From positions 229,613,643 to 229,677,642 of the forward strand of contig JBAIZL010000002.1 of NCBI GenBank assembly GCA_036971475.1: 64,000 bases of DNA. The letters are read 5' to 3'. This DNA is from Prosapia bicincta (taxonomy: Eukaryota; Arthropoda; Insecta; Hemiptera; Cercopidae). Below, in pieces: positions 50,920-61,000 of the stretch. Position numbers and translations under genes: made by a program. The notes under the pieces were generated by a model. It did no database searches. It had not been told where the DNA came from and worked only from the letters and a program-made list of their open reading frames with translations. Position 1 is the first letter of the stretch, and every line of letters begins with the position of its first letter.

Positions 50920-50925
50920 TTATTT
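50858..50925. repeat. (TA)n microsatellite with TTTA tail
   Basis: TA tract followed by TTTATTTA words, between Penelope 2 and palindrome H. Confidence 0.95.
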
Positions 50926-50992
50926 ATTTATTTAATAAATTAATAATATTTCAAAAACAAGAATACTTTTAATGAATATATTTATTCAAAGC

Positions 50993-51025
50993 TTTTCGCC
51001 GATAAAATAGTATCAGCATCTTCAG
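50993..51025 (-). ncRNA. Hammerhead-like motif, palindrome H left arm
   Basis: Minus strand: CTGAAGA, T, hairpin GCTG/CGGC, GAAAA. Core blocks intact. Confidence 0.5.
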
Positions 51026-51089
51026 GAAAATAATTATCTAATAAATTAGGAAAAGATTTAGGAAAAGATTTTATTAGATAATTATTTTC

Positions 51090-51122
51090 CAGAAGATGCT
51101 GATACTATTTTATCGGCGAAAA
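51090..51122 (+). ncRNA. Hammerhead-like motif, palindrome H right arm
   Basis: CAGAAGA (one change from CTGAAGA), T, GCTG/CGGC, GAAAA. Confidence 0.4.
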
Positions 51123-51190
51123 GCTTTGAATAAATATATTCATTAAAAGTATTCTTGTTTTTGAAATATTATTAATTTATTAACTATATT

Positions 51191-53120
51191 ACAAGAAAAC
51201 ATATCACCATATTTAATATATATATATATTCATGTGAGTGTGTGTGTATAAGGCAATACAAAAAAATGAGCTTTACTTATTGGGCTATTTGAACTCAAAA
51301 TTTTCTCTTCTAAAAATTACCATCAACCTCAATTTTAACATGTTCTAGAAAATATCATGAATAAAAATTTAGTTTATTTTAAGGGTTAGATATTTTGCAG
51401 TATAGATTACGTTTTTATGAAGTGAAAAAATAACTTTATAGTTGGTATCAATTCTAACTCTATAACAAGTAAAGCAAAAAATGAATGAGCGGGGATAAGT
51501 TTTATTGTTGTACCTAATGTTTATTGCCACATTTAGTGAAAGGAGTTGTAGCTACCCCAGATATCTCCAGTAGTGGTATGTTCCAGTGACAATGCCTCGG
51601 GCAGCAGTCAGGTATTCCGTGGGCATACATTCCTTACAACACAACAGACATGTTACTCTATGACATATACACACTACAAGCAATGCCAGTCAGTTGATCT
51701 ATTTGTTCAGTATTTGTATATTATTATATTTGTATATTATTTCTATTATTTGTTCTGCTCTGAACTGAAGTCACTGATTATATTTACATGTCGTGACAAT
51801 GAGGGGCTAGAAAAGATAACATTCAAAAGTTATTTTGAACAGTAGTAAAATTATTGATCTTTTTAAAGATGATTTTCCTGAGATCATTATGAATTAAGGA
51901 TATATAAAATTAATTTTTAGGAAGTTTGTGTATTTTAAATCTTCATTTAATTTGTTGGCACATAGTAGCTTTTCTTGTATTTTAAACAAGAAGTAAATGT
52001 TTCCTAAAGCAGTTTCTTTAAATGTTTTATTCTTTGTCAGTTATATAATTAAGCTTAAACAAAGCTTGGTGAAGCATGTTTATCTTTGTTTATTTAAGAA
52101 CATGATATTTGAATTATTTTACTTTAAAAATTGCAGAAGATTATGTTTAGCTGTAATATAAATTTGCTATTCAATGAATCATGGATAGGTTTTCCTCAAA
52201 ATAAATAACCAATTTTTTTAATAATTCTATCAGAGCCCTTTGAACAAAGACTAGAACAGTAATATGATTAAAAACTCAAATTTTAGTAGAGAGTAGTAAG
52301 GGCCGTCAACTATAAAACTATATACAATGGGGCATAATTTTAGAAAGTTTTTTTGTGTAGGCGAGAAATATTTTCTCATTTATAATATGGAAATTGAAAA
52401 ACATTATTTACAGAAATAGGCATGCAATTAATTTCAGTAATGTATAGCAAGTAAAAAATTTTAAAAATCTTGATACAAAAATTAAAATTTTTGAGAAAAA
52501 AGTCATTAAATATTTGAGTTTTAGAGAAGCAACAGAGGATGACGTAAAAACTAAACCGAGTAAAAATGAATAGAATATGAGAGAACTACATAGAATTTTA
52601 TGAAACTAGCAAACATTTAAAACTATAAAAGCTCTGGTCTACAACACCATTGCATATAAAATCATGATGGGAAATTGAGTAGTAAAAAAATATTAGGAGA
52701 TTAATATGAAACTAAAATGAAATACCTTACCTGAGGTAGATACCACAAGGGGAAAATGCTTGTTGTGATATCCTTCACCATGTGCCATAATATGGCCATG
52801 TGAGAAAACCAAGTAGAAATGGATAAGAAGGGATATTGCGGAGTCCTAAAGACAGAAGTAAAAGGTAAAAAATGTAGAGGAAGTAGATGAGGACAAGGAC
52901 CGAAGAGAGTTGGCAGGACTGGAAATGAATCCAAAACCAAAGTACAATGTCCTCAAAAGAAATGGTTCTATAAATTTCTAAAAACTCCTGAGATTTTATG
53001 TCTTGTACCCAAAGTGCAATGTCACAATTCTAGTATAAACCTTGAGATTTGGGAAGAAGATGCATGTAATATGCTCAAAGTGAAATATCGGCTCCCTTCA
53101 ATATTGACTTTCAATCTTCT
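51191..53120. other. Non-coding stretch
   Basis: Short TA and TG tracts at 51215-51250, then about 1.9 kb of AT-rich sequence. A 58-codon stop-free plus-strand stretch (about 52947-53123, CPQKKWFYKFLKTPEILC...) is protein-like but unrecognised. Frames at 51573-51845 and 52701-52940 show no domain. Confidence 0.35.
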
Positions 53121-53164
53121 GTAATGAGCAATGGTTTTCAACTAAGCACTTCATCGTATATGCT

Positions 53165-53411
53165 GGTTGTTCCTTGGTTAAAAAAGGATGCACCATTTTC
53201 TAACAGAGGACCCATTCATTGCATTATTCCCATACACTTGTTTAATTTGCCTATAAATATAGATAGGTTGAATATTTTGTGCATTCAAAAAACGAATTAC
53301 ACTACATACTTCACACAAGGAGGGTTTTCTATTGGTGGCGCCATGTTTGAATATACACAGAACACACAAGCATGACCAAACCATAACAAAACTTTGGACA
53401 CCCTGAAGCAA
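53165..53411 (-). pseudogene. Mariner transposase N-terminal fragment, copy 1
   Basis: The minus strand from an ATG at 53344 reads MAPPIENP and, after a 1-nt frameshift, CEVCSVIRFLNAQNIQPIYI then YRQIKQVYGNNAMNGSSVRK and W. This is the first helix-turn-helix (HTH_48) of insect mariner transposases, which binds the inverted repeat. The sequence departs from the family right after the SSVRKW block, so the second HTH and the DDD catalytic core are absent. Confidence 0.7.
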
Positions 53412-53680
53412 GCGGTTGAACTAGTTGACATGCTGGCTATCGTGGTGGTGGGGAATAAACTTTTGGTGCACAAATGATTTTTGCTTTCTAAACAGCCTTA
53501 AATAAACAATGACATTTGTTGTAACACAACATCAAGAATTTATTTTTCAGAAGTAATAAACGTGAAACTGAAATTTTTAAACCTAATTAGGGTAATTAGG
53601 GTTAGCGAATAATTTCTTTACCTTTCATAAGTTCATGAAATATTAGTGTAATTTTTTATCGAATATGAATTTTAGATTTT

Positions 53681-54012
53681 TCAACTGCACTGTGATTTTC
53701 TCACAGAACTTTCATTCATTACGTTGTTTCCGTAAACTTCACACACTTGGCGATAAATGTCTATCGGTTTTAAGTTTTTTGCCAACAAAAACCGTATCAC
53801 TGACCGCACCTCACAACTGGTGGGATTTTCAATCGCAGCGCACATCTTCAGTTGAAATTGCGAAAAAACGGGCAACGCGGAAATGTTCCCGTTGCCACTG
53901 CTGGACGCCCAACTGAGTTGCCGAGTGCGGACGTATCAAAATGTACGAGATCAGCGTGCGCCTAGCAGCATCAGACGGAAATGCTCCTTACTTTCTGAAT
54001 AGCCCTCGTACA
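53681..54012 (-). pseudogene. Mariner 5' end and transposase N-terminus, copy 2
   Basis: The minus strand starts with a mariner-type terminal repeat (TACGAGGGCTATTCAGAAAG at about 53992-54011), then a GC-richer leader. An ATG at 53845 opens CAAIENPTSCEVRSVIRFLL, KNLKPIDIYRQVCEVYGNNV and MNESSVRK. It is the same HTH_48 domain as copy 1, about 75% alike by eye, and it also stops at SSVRK. No catalytic domain or right end is visible. Confidence 0.75.
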
Positions 54013-54034
54013 TTTTAACATTATAGAAGGCTGT

Positions 54035-54795
54035 ACACTGAACCATCCTAAACCTCTGGGGCGGAGCCCTGTGGATGGATTTACACCAAACCTCAAACAA
54101 ACCATCCTGGGAATATGTTAAACAATCCTTCCAAATTTCAATAGCTTCTGTTCAGTGATTTACTCGTTCATAAGATACATACATACACACACATATATAC
54201 ATCGGTTTTTGAACCATACTAAGCCTCAGGGACAGAGCCCTATCGAAGGATCTACAGCAAACATAACACGAACCATCATGGGAATGATAAACAATCCCTC
54301 CAAATTTCATTAACTTATGTTCAGCGGTTTAAGCGTTCATAAGAGTCAATCAGAGAAGGAAGGGGTTTAGTGGCCCCCGAGGTTGTCACTGACAATGGCT
54401 GCCGGTAGGAATATGGGAACAGGGCTTTTGATAGGGGCTGGATGTAGGAAAGGCATCTGCAAGGCAGGACATTTTTTTGGGTGGGACAGTAATAAGGATT
54501 TTATTATGGGGGAATATGTTTATATTAAACATTTGAATTTACTACGTTTAATTTAAACATTTGACATATACATTCATAAGACATACATACACACATATAT
54601 ACATACATCGGTTTTTAAATCATCCTGAGCCTCTGGGGTGGAGCCCTGTGTATGGATCTGCATCAAACGTCACAGAAACCATCCTGGGAACATGTTAAAT
54701 AAACCCTCCAAATTTCATCAAGTTCTGTTCAGCGGTTTAGGCGTCTATAACATACATACACACATTCATTTTATTTATAAATAGATTTGCAATTA
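54035..54795 (+). mobile_element. Three RTE-like LINE/SINE tails in the same orientation
   Basis: Three copies (54040-54180, 54206-54345, 54604-54790) of a block with CTCTGGGGCGGAGCCCTGTG or variants, ACCATCCTGGGAA, CCAAATTTCAT, GTTCAGCGGTTTA and a CATACATACACACA tail. This is the style of RTE-clade LINE 3' ends and derived SINEs, whose tails are short tandem repeats. No coding region is attached. A unique G-rich stretch lies between copies 2 and 3. Confidence 0.6.
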
Positions 54796-55094
54796 TTTTG
54801 AGAAATACTGTTTTTATGATCTCAAAGAATTTTTGTACATTAACCAACAATAATTTGTGTGTGAGATAGTTAGGAAATTTTGATATCGTTTAACTCAGAA
54901 GTTGAATTATGAATTATTTACCAAATTTTTATATTTTGATACATAAGATCAAACAATGTTAAAAAGATTTTTTATCTACAATCTAAACCTCGCCCTACTC
55001 TCCCTCGATTAATATTATCAGTTTTGTTATTGTTTGTGCTCCGGCAATGGTATTTAACTATCTAGGCTCTATGGAACACTTGAAACTAGCTATA

Positions 55095-55390
55095 CCACAT
55101 TATTTACACATTTTGTCATTCATCACCATCATTTAGCAACAAAACACACACACACATTAACAGACCTCAAAATTATTCATTACAGAAGATTCAAACATAC
55201 TCATATCTTTGAAAAAACAATGGAATACCACATTATATACACATTGTGTCATTCATCACCATCATTTAGCAACAAAATACACACACACACACGCAAACAT
55301 ACACACACACATTTAAAAATCTCAAAATTATTCATTATAGAAGATAACATACTCATATATTTGAAAAAACAATGGAATAATTATACACCT
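55095..55390. repeat. Tandem duplication, two copies of ~130-160 bp
   Basis: CATTCATCACCATCATTTAG, a (CA)n run, TCAAAATTATTCATTA and GAAAAAACAATGGAATA occur in the same order at 55095-55225 and 55228-55390. The difference is mainly in the CA run length. Confidence 0.85.
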
Positions 55391-55932
55391 AAACTAGAAA
55401 GAGAAAATATAATTCAAAACATCTATCAAATCAAATGCACATAGCGCATTAAATATTTAATTAGTTACATAAAAAAGAAAGTAAATGAAAGATAAAAATA
55501 TATCAGAACCCTATTGTGCATAAATCAATCCCAGCAAGATATACCATGATTAATAAATATACATTCTCTACCCACTATAATATAAAACTAATTTAAAAAA
55601 CGTTATCATCCATCTGTTACAGAATAATGATTCTGTTACGAAATTCTGGTTATAGAATAATACAACCACATAAAAGATACAGGACACAAATACACAGACA
55701 TTTACCATAACCTAGAAATCCTACACATCAACAAAAAAGGACTGCATCTCAACACACTAGAACAATATGAAATTTACAGACATACAAAAACACAAAGTAC
55801 AAACATATTAAACGAACAAACACAATACAAATCACACATACGCTTTGATACTATGAAAAACCTACCTTTAAAACCGTCACCGCTTGACCCAACATCTCCA
55901 AGATCGGCACATAGAGATCGAAAACGTTCTGT
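55380..55932 (+). pseudogene. Penelope-like element 3: GIY-YIG C-terminal scrap
   Basis: The plus strand reads YTPKLERENIIQNIYQIKC (possible GIY-YIG start), then stops, then ILHINKKGLHLNTLEQYEIY and HTKTQSTNILNEQTQYKSHI. These align with ILHTCNKGYKLNTLE...EIYRYSNTHKNDILNEQT of Penelope 1b. The middle is degraded. It ends near 55932, where the minus-strand piggyBac sequence begins. No terminal hammerhead-like core is seen. Confidence 0.65.
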
Positions 55933-55933
55933 C

Positions 55934-56547
55934 TCAGTAAGTTTTAACAAATTTACTAAATTCAAAGTTCGGATAGTCATAAACTATTGTATAAGTGATA
56001 AAAAGATTCACCAAATATAATGGACTATAAAATTCAAGAAGTATAGAATAATGTTTTTTGTAGCAGTCTATGTTATCAACTCCTCCTGAGTTATAAAATA
56101 GGATTATATCTGGCCTCCTTGAAACTAGTGAGTCGATAATTCTGTCTATAGTGTCATTATCATGTGTCAAACAGATTAAAGGTACTTGTTTAATCTTCAA
56201 TAGCTTGTATGACCTTTGAAGCTAAAAAGGGAGCTATTAACATGCCTATCTTTTACGTCAATAAAAATGGGAGGGATATTATTTTTTGTGTTTTTTTTAA
56301 ATGCTCCGACCAAGGTAAGCTGATGACTATGAATGTCTACTAGCTTGATGCACAGTGGAATAGAACAAAACCAATTACCTACCTAAACATTCCATCCAGA
56401 TCTTGAAATGGGTTGAATTATTCTCTATATATTTCTCTTGCTTGCATTATCAATTTGCAAAGTACATTTCTAATTGCTGTATGTAAAAAGATTTGGCACA
56501 CTTTAGAGCAAATATTTTAACTCCATATCTAGCTGCTTTTGTCCTAA
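55934..56547 (-). pseudogene. piggyBac transposase pseudogene 1, C-terminal part
   Basis: Minus strand, across several frames: RTKAARYGVKIFALKCAKSF then QQLEMYF (matching the KPAKYGIK-x-FALCD segment of piggyBac transposases), HQLTLVGAFKKNTKNNIPPI (the LTLVGTLRKNK-x-IPPE block), and RRPDIILFYNSGGVDNID with the third catalytic Asp region (N-x-x-x-GGVD-x-x-D). The second catalytic Asp block (TDNWYTS-like) is not recognisable. The N-terminal part continues at 61001-61500 beyond the inserted DD41D element; the break falls within the RCSW/RQY-KPAKYG segment. Dead copy. Confidence 0.75.
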
Positions 56548-56610
56548 CACAGGGTCCGGCAATAAAACCTCCAAGTTTTTGAAGAAACCGTTGCACGAGT
56601 TGTAGAGGGT

Positions 56611-56622
56611 AACACTGATGTG
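56611..56622. repeat. LINE target-site duplication, left
   Basis: AACACTGATGTG, identical to 59773-59784. It defines the left border of the inserted LINE. Confidence 0.85.
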
Positions 56623-57299
56623 AGGTCCTGGACATTACGGTGGCATCGAACCAGATGGCTAGGTATGTACTAAATTGGCATGTGTCGGATGAACCATCTT
56701 CTTCTGACCACAGACATATTAGGTATGATATCTCCCTCAATCCAGCCATGCTTCGGCCAACCAGGGATCCAAGAAGAACAGACTGGGACTCCTACAGGAA
56801 GGACCTGGGTGTTTGGATTGAGGAGGTTGGATTGGAGTATGGTGAGAGGAGAGAGCTAGAAGACTCTGCCACATTGGTTGGCGAGGCTATAGCAGAATCC
56901 TTTACTGATAACTGCCCTCTCAGTGAGGGGAGAAAAGTAGGGGATCCGTCATGGTGGAATAAGAAGCTAGCCAAACTTCGGAAGACCACCAGGAGACTCT
57001 TTAATAGAGCAAAAAAGAACGGGGAGCGGGACAAGTATAGGAAAACACTAACCGAATACAACAGGGCAATTAGAGAAGCACGCAGGAAGTCCTGGAAAGA
57101 GTTTTGTCAAGAGCTTGACAAAACTCGGGAAGGGGCACGACTGCATAAAGTGCTCTCTAAGGACCCAGTTAACCCGGTGGGGATGCTAAGAACCCCACTG
57201 GGAAATATAACAGAAACTGCAGGGGAAACTGTGGAAGAATTAATCAGAACACATTTCCCTTGCAGTACTCTGAGGAAACTTTGGGGGAGCAGACACTGA
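56623..57299 (+). pseudogene. LINE endonuclease C-terminus and RT N-terminal linker
   Basis: In frame from the truncation point: EVLDITVASNQMARYVLNWH and VSDEPSSSDHRHIRY, containing the endonuclease SDHR/H catalytic motif. A charged linker follows (SWWNKKLAKLRKTTRRLFN, YRKTLTEYNRAIREARRKSW), typical of the region between endonuclease and RT in Jockey-superfamily ORF2. The frame ends at 57297-57299 after a shift in the THFPCSTLR segment. The methionine at 56640 is internal, not a true start. Confidence 0.8.
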
Positions 57300-58689
57300 A
57301 CCAGTTGCCAAACCCTCCACAAGACGTGGTAAGAGGGAGGACTGGGAAGTGGCAAGGAGGATAGTAACTCCACAAAGGGTAAGATGGGCTATAGGCACAT
57401 TTAAACCCTACAAATCTCCAGGTCCAGATGGGATCTATCCTGTGCTGCTGCAGCAGGGAATGGATATGCTGGTGCTGGTACTTACTAAATTATACAGGCT
57501 AAGCATTGCTCTAGGGCATGTGCCGGCAGCCTGGAAATCTGGTAAGGTGATCTTTATACCTAAGCCCACCGGTAACCAATCGGAAGGGAAAAGATACAGA
57601 CCTATTACACTCATGTCCTTTGTTCTTAAGGGACTTGAAAAACTGGTTGATAGGCATATTAGGGGGGGGGGTGGTTTGGCCATAAAACCACTGCATTGGA
57701 ACCAGTATGCTTATCAACCGGGGTAATCCTGCGAGGGAGCTCTTCATCAAGTGGTTGGTAGGATTGAGCAAATGATCGCTAAGAAATGTTGTGCAATTGG
57801 TGCCTTCCTTGACATTGAAGGGGCTTCCAATAACCCCTCAGTGGAGACGATGGTAAATGGTGCAAGACGTCATGGAGTAGATGCGACCACTTGTGGCTGG
57901 ATAAGTTCCATGTTAACAAACAGAAGCATTTCTGTAGAGGTGACAGGGGAGGTCAGAAGGGCGGAGACAAGTCTGGGCTGTGCACGGGGGGGGGGGGGGG
58001 GGGTTCTCTCTCCTCTATTGTGGTGCCTAGTGGTTGACAACCTTATTGAACTCCTGAATGAACAGGGGTACTTCTGTGTGGGATATGCGGACTACATAGT
58101 TGTTCTGATCCTGGGCAGATTCCCTGATACAGTCCTTGAGGTAATCAGAAATCCTCTACGACTGATTGAAGAGTGGTGTAATAAGGAGAACCTTAGGGTA
58201 AATCCGAAAAAGACTGCTCTTATTAACTTTACCAGACAGCGAAAAGATCTGATGACCAGGATGCCTCGCTTGTTTGGTGAATACCTTGAGTTTGTGGGGG
58301 AGGTGAAGTACCTGGGAGTTACTCTGGACAGGAAACTCACCTGGAACCCACATCTTGAGAGGACAGTTAACAGGGCCAAAAGGACACTGATGACAGTGAG
58401 AAGAATGGTAGGTAAGAAATGGGGACTGAAGCCATCAATGATGCACTGGATGTATCTGAGGGTGATAAGACCTATGATTACCTATGGAGCTCTGTTGTGG
58501 TGGACAAAGGCCAACCAGGCACAGACAAGAGCTCAACTGAGCTCTATCCAGGGATTGGCTTGTCTGTGCACACTGGGAGCGATGTCAACTACACCTGGTG
58601 CAGCAATGGAAGTAATGCCTAACCTCCCCCCCTTGAGCTTGTCCTTAGGGGAGAGGCAAGGCTGCCGGCATGGAGATTGCATAACTTGA
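57275..58689 (+). pseudogene. LINE reverse transcriptase domain
   Basis: One frame with a single TAA (57724-57726): KSPGPDGIYPVLLQQG (RT0/1), RYRPITLMSFVLKGLEKLVD, motif A AFLDIEGASNN (Asp present), motif B region CARGGGGGVLSPLLW, motif C GYADYIVVLI, then LRVNPKKTALINFTR and VKYLGVTLDRKLTWNPHLE. Copies element RNA at the target nick. Two catalytic problems: YADD is YADY, and the usual C-P-Q-G-G of motif B is replaced through expansion of a G run (57987-58001). After the thumb (WGLKPSMMHWMYLRVIRPMI) the frame shifts near 58645. Confidence 0.9.
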
Positions 58690-59324
58690 ACAACTGGGCT
58701 AATCTCCCAGATATTTCGGGACATATGAGTATCGAGTGCGTGGTCAAAGAACCCGTCTTGGAAATGGGCAGCGACCACATTACTCGAACGTTTGCACCTG
58801 ACCAGGCCCACCAAACTATGATGGAATGATCAGGGACAGTAACATCGGGAGCTCAGATCTGGTACACAGATGGCTTCAAGATGGACTTCGGCACTGGAGC
58901 GGGGGTGTATTGTAAAAACCCAAGGGTAAAACTAGTTTTTTTCCTTGGGGAGGCATACCTCTGTCTTTCAGGCAAAATATATGCTATAAATGCCTGTCTG
59001 GGAGAGATAGCGAGAAGGGGAGCACACAGGACCCGGATTGCTATTTTCTCCGACAGTCAGGCAGCAATTAAGGCACTAAACGGACATGTGGTCACCTCGG
59101 CCATAGTCAGGGAGTGCCTAAATAACCTACAAGCCCTGGCAAGGTACAATCAAATCAAGATAGGTTGGGTGCCAGGGCATAGGGGAATATTTGGAAATGA
59201 AGCCGCAGATACGCTGGCCAGAGAGGGGTCTTCGACTCCCCTGATTGGACCAGAACCGGCGGTAGGTATTTCCAAATCAATGGTCAAAATTGCAGTGCGT
59301 AGGTGGATGGCTGAGACACTGTGA
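58653..59324 (+). pseudogene. LINE RNase H domain
   Basis: The frame continues the ORF with EARLPAWRLHNLNNWANLPD, one TGA near 58827, then the RNase H motifs: IWYTDGFKMD (first Asp), SGKIYAINACLGEI (the catalytic Glu position of the usual A-E-I-Y-A is Lys), FSDSQAAIKAL (Asp) and GHRGIFGNEAADTLAREGS (final Asp). It would remove RNA from the RNA/DNA hybrid. Loss of the Glu makes the copy inactive. Confidence 0.85.
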
Positions 59325-59690
59325 GCACTGGATCAGGGCTGAAGGGATGAGACACAGTAAGCCAACCCTTAGGAAACCTTCCTTGGGGCTGCAGAAGAGT
59401 CTCATCTATCTGTCTAGGCAGGAAATGAGGATAGCCACAGATCTACTCACGGGACACTGTGGACTAAGGAAACATTTGCATAAAATGTGTATCTACAAAG
59501 ATGAACCAGTGTGTGCAGATTATGCGGTCAAGAACTGGAGACTGCCACACACATCATTTATAGATGTGAAGCACTTGCCGAGAGGCACTTCAACCTCTTT
59601 GGTGATAGTACAGCTCTGGTGGATGCTGAAGGTAAAACACTAGTCAGGAAACTCCTAAACCTGGTAAGAGGGAAGGGGCTATTTGACTAG
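59290..59690 (+). pseudogene. LINE ORF2 C-terminal Cys/His region
   Basis: HWIRAEGMRHSKPTLRKPSL, TDLLTGHCGLRKHLHKMCIY and DEPVC, then after a shift ETATHIIYRCEALAERHFNL and a stop at 59688-59690. The C-x-x-C-H-C type knuckle with the preceding TGH...LR-H motif ends ORF2 of many arthropod Jockey/I-type LINEs. The second Cys of the first pair is lost at the frameshift. A 3' UTR of about 70 nt and poly(A) follow. Confidence 0.75.
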
Positions 59691-59772
59691 ATCAGGGAGG
59701 TAAGTACAATATACCTTAAGGTAGAAGTGCTTCGGGCAGTTTAAACCAGCTCCCAAGTTTAAAAAAAAAAAA

Positions 59773-59784
59773 AACACTGATGTG
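59773..59784. repeat. LINE target-site duplication, right
   Basis: AACACTGATGTG directly after the A run; its first two A overlap the poly(A) tail, so 10-12 bp are certain. Confidence 0.85.
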
Positions 59785-59833
59785 GTAGGGGTATTGTTTG
59801 AAAGCGGAGTACATGCCATTTTCAGTGTGCAAC

Positions 59834-60886
59834 ATGGGTTGGGTTGGTAAGGATCGTGCATTTGTTGTAGAGTTTGTTAGTAACGGTGGTTTTGTGATTG
59901 CTACTCAGTGAGTGTTTCATATTCGATTCAAACTTATATGGTATATGATCGTGTTTCTGATAGGAAAACTATTCAACTGTGGGTGTCAAACTTTAGACAA
60001 ACGGGCTCAGCACTAAAAAGAAAACCTACTGACCGACCTTGGTCTGCAACAACACCGGAAAATGTGGCACGTGTGAGAACCTTCGTCCAAAAATCCCTAA
60101 GCCGTTTAGCATTTGAACATTTGGCTGCCCTACGATTATCCGATAGTGTAAGAAGAATTATTCATAGAGAGCTTAATATCCACCCATTGAAAATGATGGT
60201 TACCCAGCAATTAATTGAGAACGATTTTGAAACTCACAGAGCTGTGTGTGAGGAAATTCTTCAGAACATTCCTCCTGGTGCTTTGTCTACTGTAAACAAA
60301 CAGAATTATCGCTACCAAGCAGCAGAGAACTCTTGAGAACTTCATCAGGGACCACTACACAGCCCTCATGTGACAATTTGGTGCCCCATTGCTGAATGTT
60401 TTGTGTGAGGACCGTATTTTTTCGAAGAAGGTGACCAAACGGTAGTAGTTAATTCAAATCGTTACTGTCACATGGTAGAGACCTTCCTCCGACCTCATCT
60501 AAACCAGTTCATTGTAAACCATGAAGAGCAAGAAGTTTGGTTCCAGCAAGACGGAGCTGCATTTCACACTTCTTGGCGTTCTATAGAAATGTTGAGGGAG
60601 TTGGTTCTTGGATGCCTTGTCTCTTTGCAAGGTGACATTGTCTGGCCCCTAAGGTTGCCTGATTTATTGTCTTGTGATTTTTTTTCTTTGGGGACACTTA
60701 AGGTCTGAAATGTTCAAACATTGCCCCACAAAACTGTAAGCACTTAAAGAGGCAATCATCCAGGAAGTGGCAGTCATTCCAAGAGAAATGACAGACACAA
60801 AAATGAAGAACTTCCAGGAAATACTTCATAAATGTATCAACTATGGAGGACGTCATTTAGCGAATATAATTTTTAAAACAAAGTAA
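59834..60886 (+). pseudogene. DD41D transposase (DUF4817-type HTH), pseudogene
   Basis: The ATG at 59834 opens KDRAFVVEFVSNGGFVIATQ and, after a frameshift, DRKTIQLWVSNFRQTGSALK and RARTPENVxRVR-like (TTPENVARVRTFVQKS), the insect DUF4817 plus HTH arrangement. Catalytic region: the first Asp block (F-S-D-E-A-H-F-H) is deleted, with IPPGALST joined straight to VNKQNYRYQAAE. The second Asp is in VWFQQDGAAFHTS, the third in LPDLLSCDFF, with 41 residues between them. The C-terminus reads REMTDTKMKNFQEILHKCIN and GGRHLANIIFK, with stop at 60884-60886. Several frameshifts (near 59910, 60340 and 60710). It would have cut and pasted its own ends; this copy cannot. Confidence 0.85.
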
Positions 60887-61000
60887 TGTAAAACGGCATA
60901 GTATTCATTGTTCACCAATAAAAGTATGTTTTCTGTATCTGTCTTAATTTTTTGTAACTATGTTTTAAAATGAGGGAGGTTTTATTGCCAGACCCTGTAT

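Larger units (their letters stand above)
50930..51190. mobile_element. Palindromic repeat H, Penelope-type terminal pair
   Basis: Near-identical relative of palindrome C, 46 kb away. Arms (about 50934-51035 and 51080-51185) contain AGCTTTTCGCCGATAAAATA or its complement. The right flank (ATTACAAGAAAACATAT then a TA tract) is also shared with C, so the repeat extends beyond the palindrome. The spacer has a local duplication of AGGAAAAGATTT. Each arm has a hammerhead-like core. Confidence 0.65.
56623..59772 (+). mobile_element. 5'-truncated LINE (I/R1/Jockey group) with poly(A)
   Basis: A 3.15-kb insertion flanked by 12-bp target duplications and ending in about 14 A. Domain order: last part of the apurinic-type endonuclease, reverse transcriptase, RNase H and a C-terminal Cys/His region. 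The 5' part (ORF1 and most of the endonuclease) is missing, as usual for LINEs that abort reverse transcription. RNase H excludes typical R1 and Jockey and favours the I-like branch, although the RT core resembles R1. Reading frames carry a handful of stops and shifts. Confidence 0.85.
56550..60997 (+). mobile_element. DD41D Tc1/mariner-type transposon, interrupted by a LINE
   Basis: The left terminal repeat CAGGGTCCGGCAATAAAACC starts at 56550 and its inverted partner (GGTTTTATTGCCAGACCCTG) ends at 60997, followed by a TA. Without the LINE (56623-59772 plus one target copy) the element is about 1.3 kb, a normal size for this superfamily. It carries one plus-strand transposase pseudogene. It sits inside piggyBac pseudogene 1, which resumes on the other side. 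The left flanking dinucleotide is CA rather than TA, probably by mutation. Confidence 0.8.

Noticed and set aside
52938..53125. 58-codon protein-like stretch as a host exon
   Set aside because: No splice signals or recognisable domain; left as unexplained.
53580..53605. Telomere-like TTAGGG words
   Set aside because: Two words only, not a tandem array.
58092..58379. Minus-strand frames opposite the LINE RT
   Set aside because: Antisense shadows of the RT reading frame.
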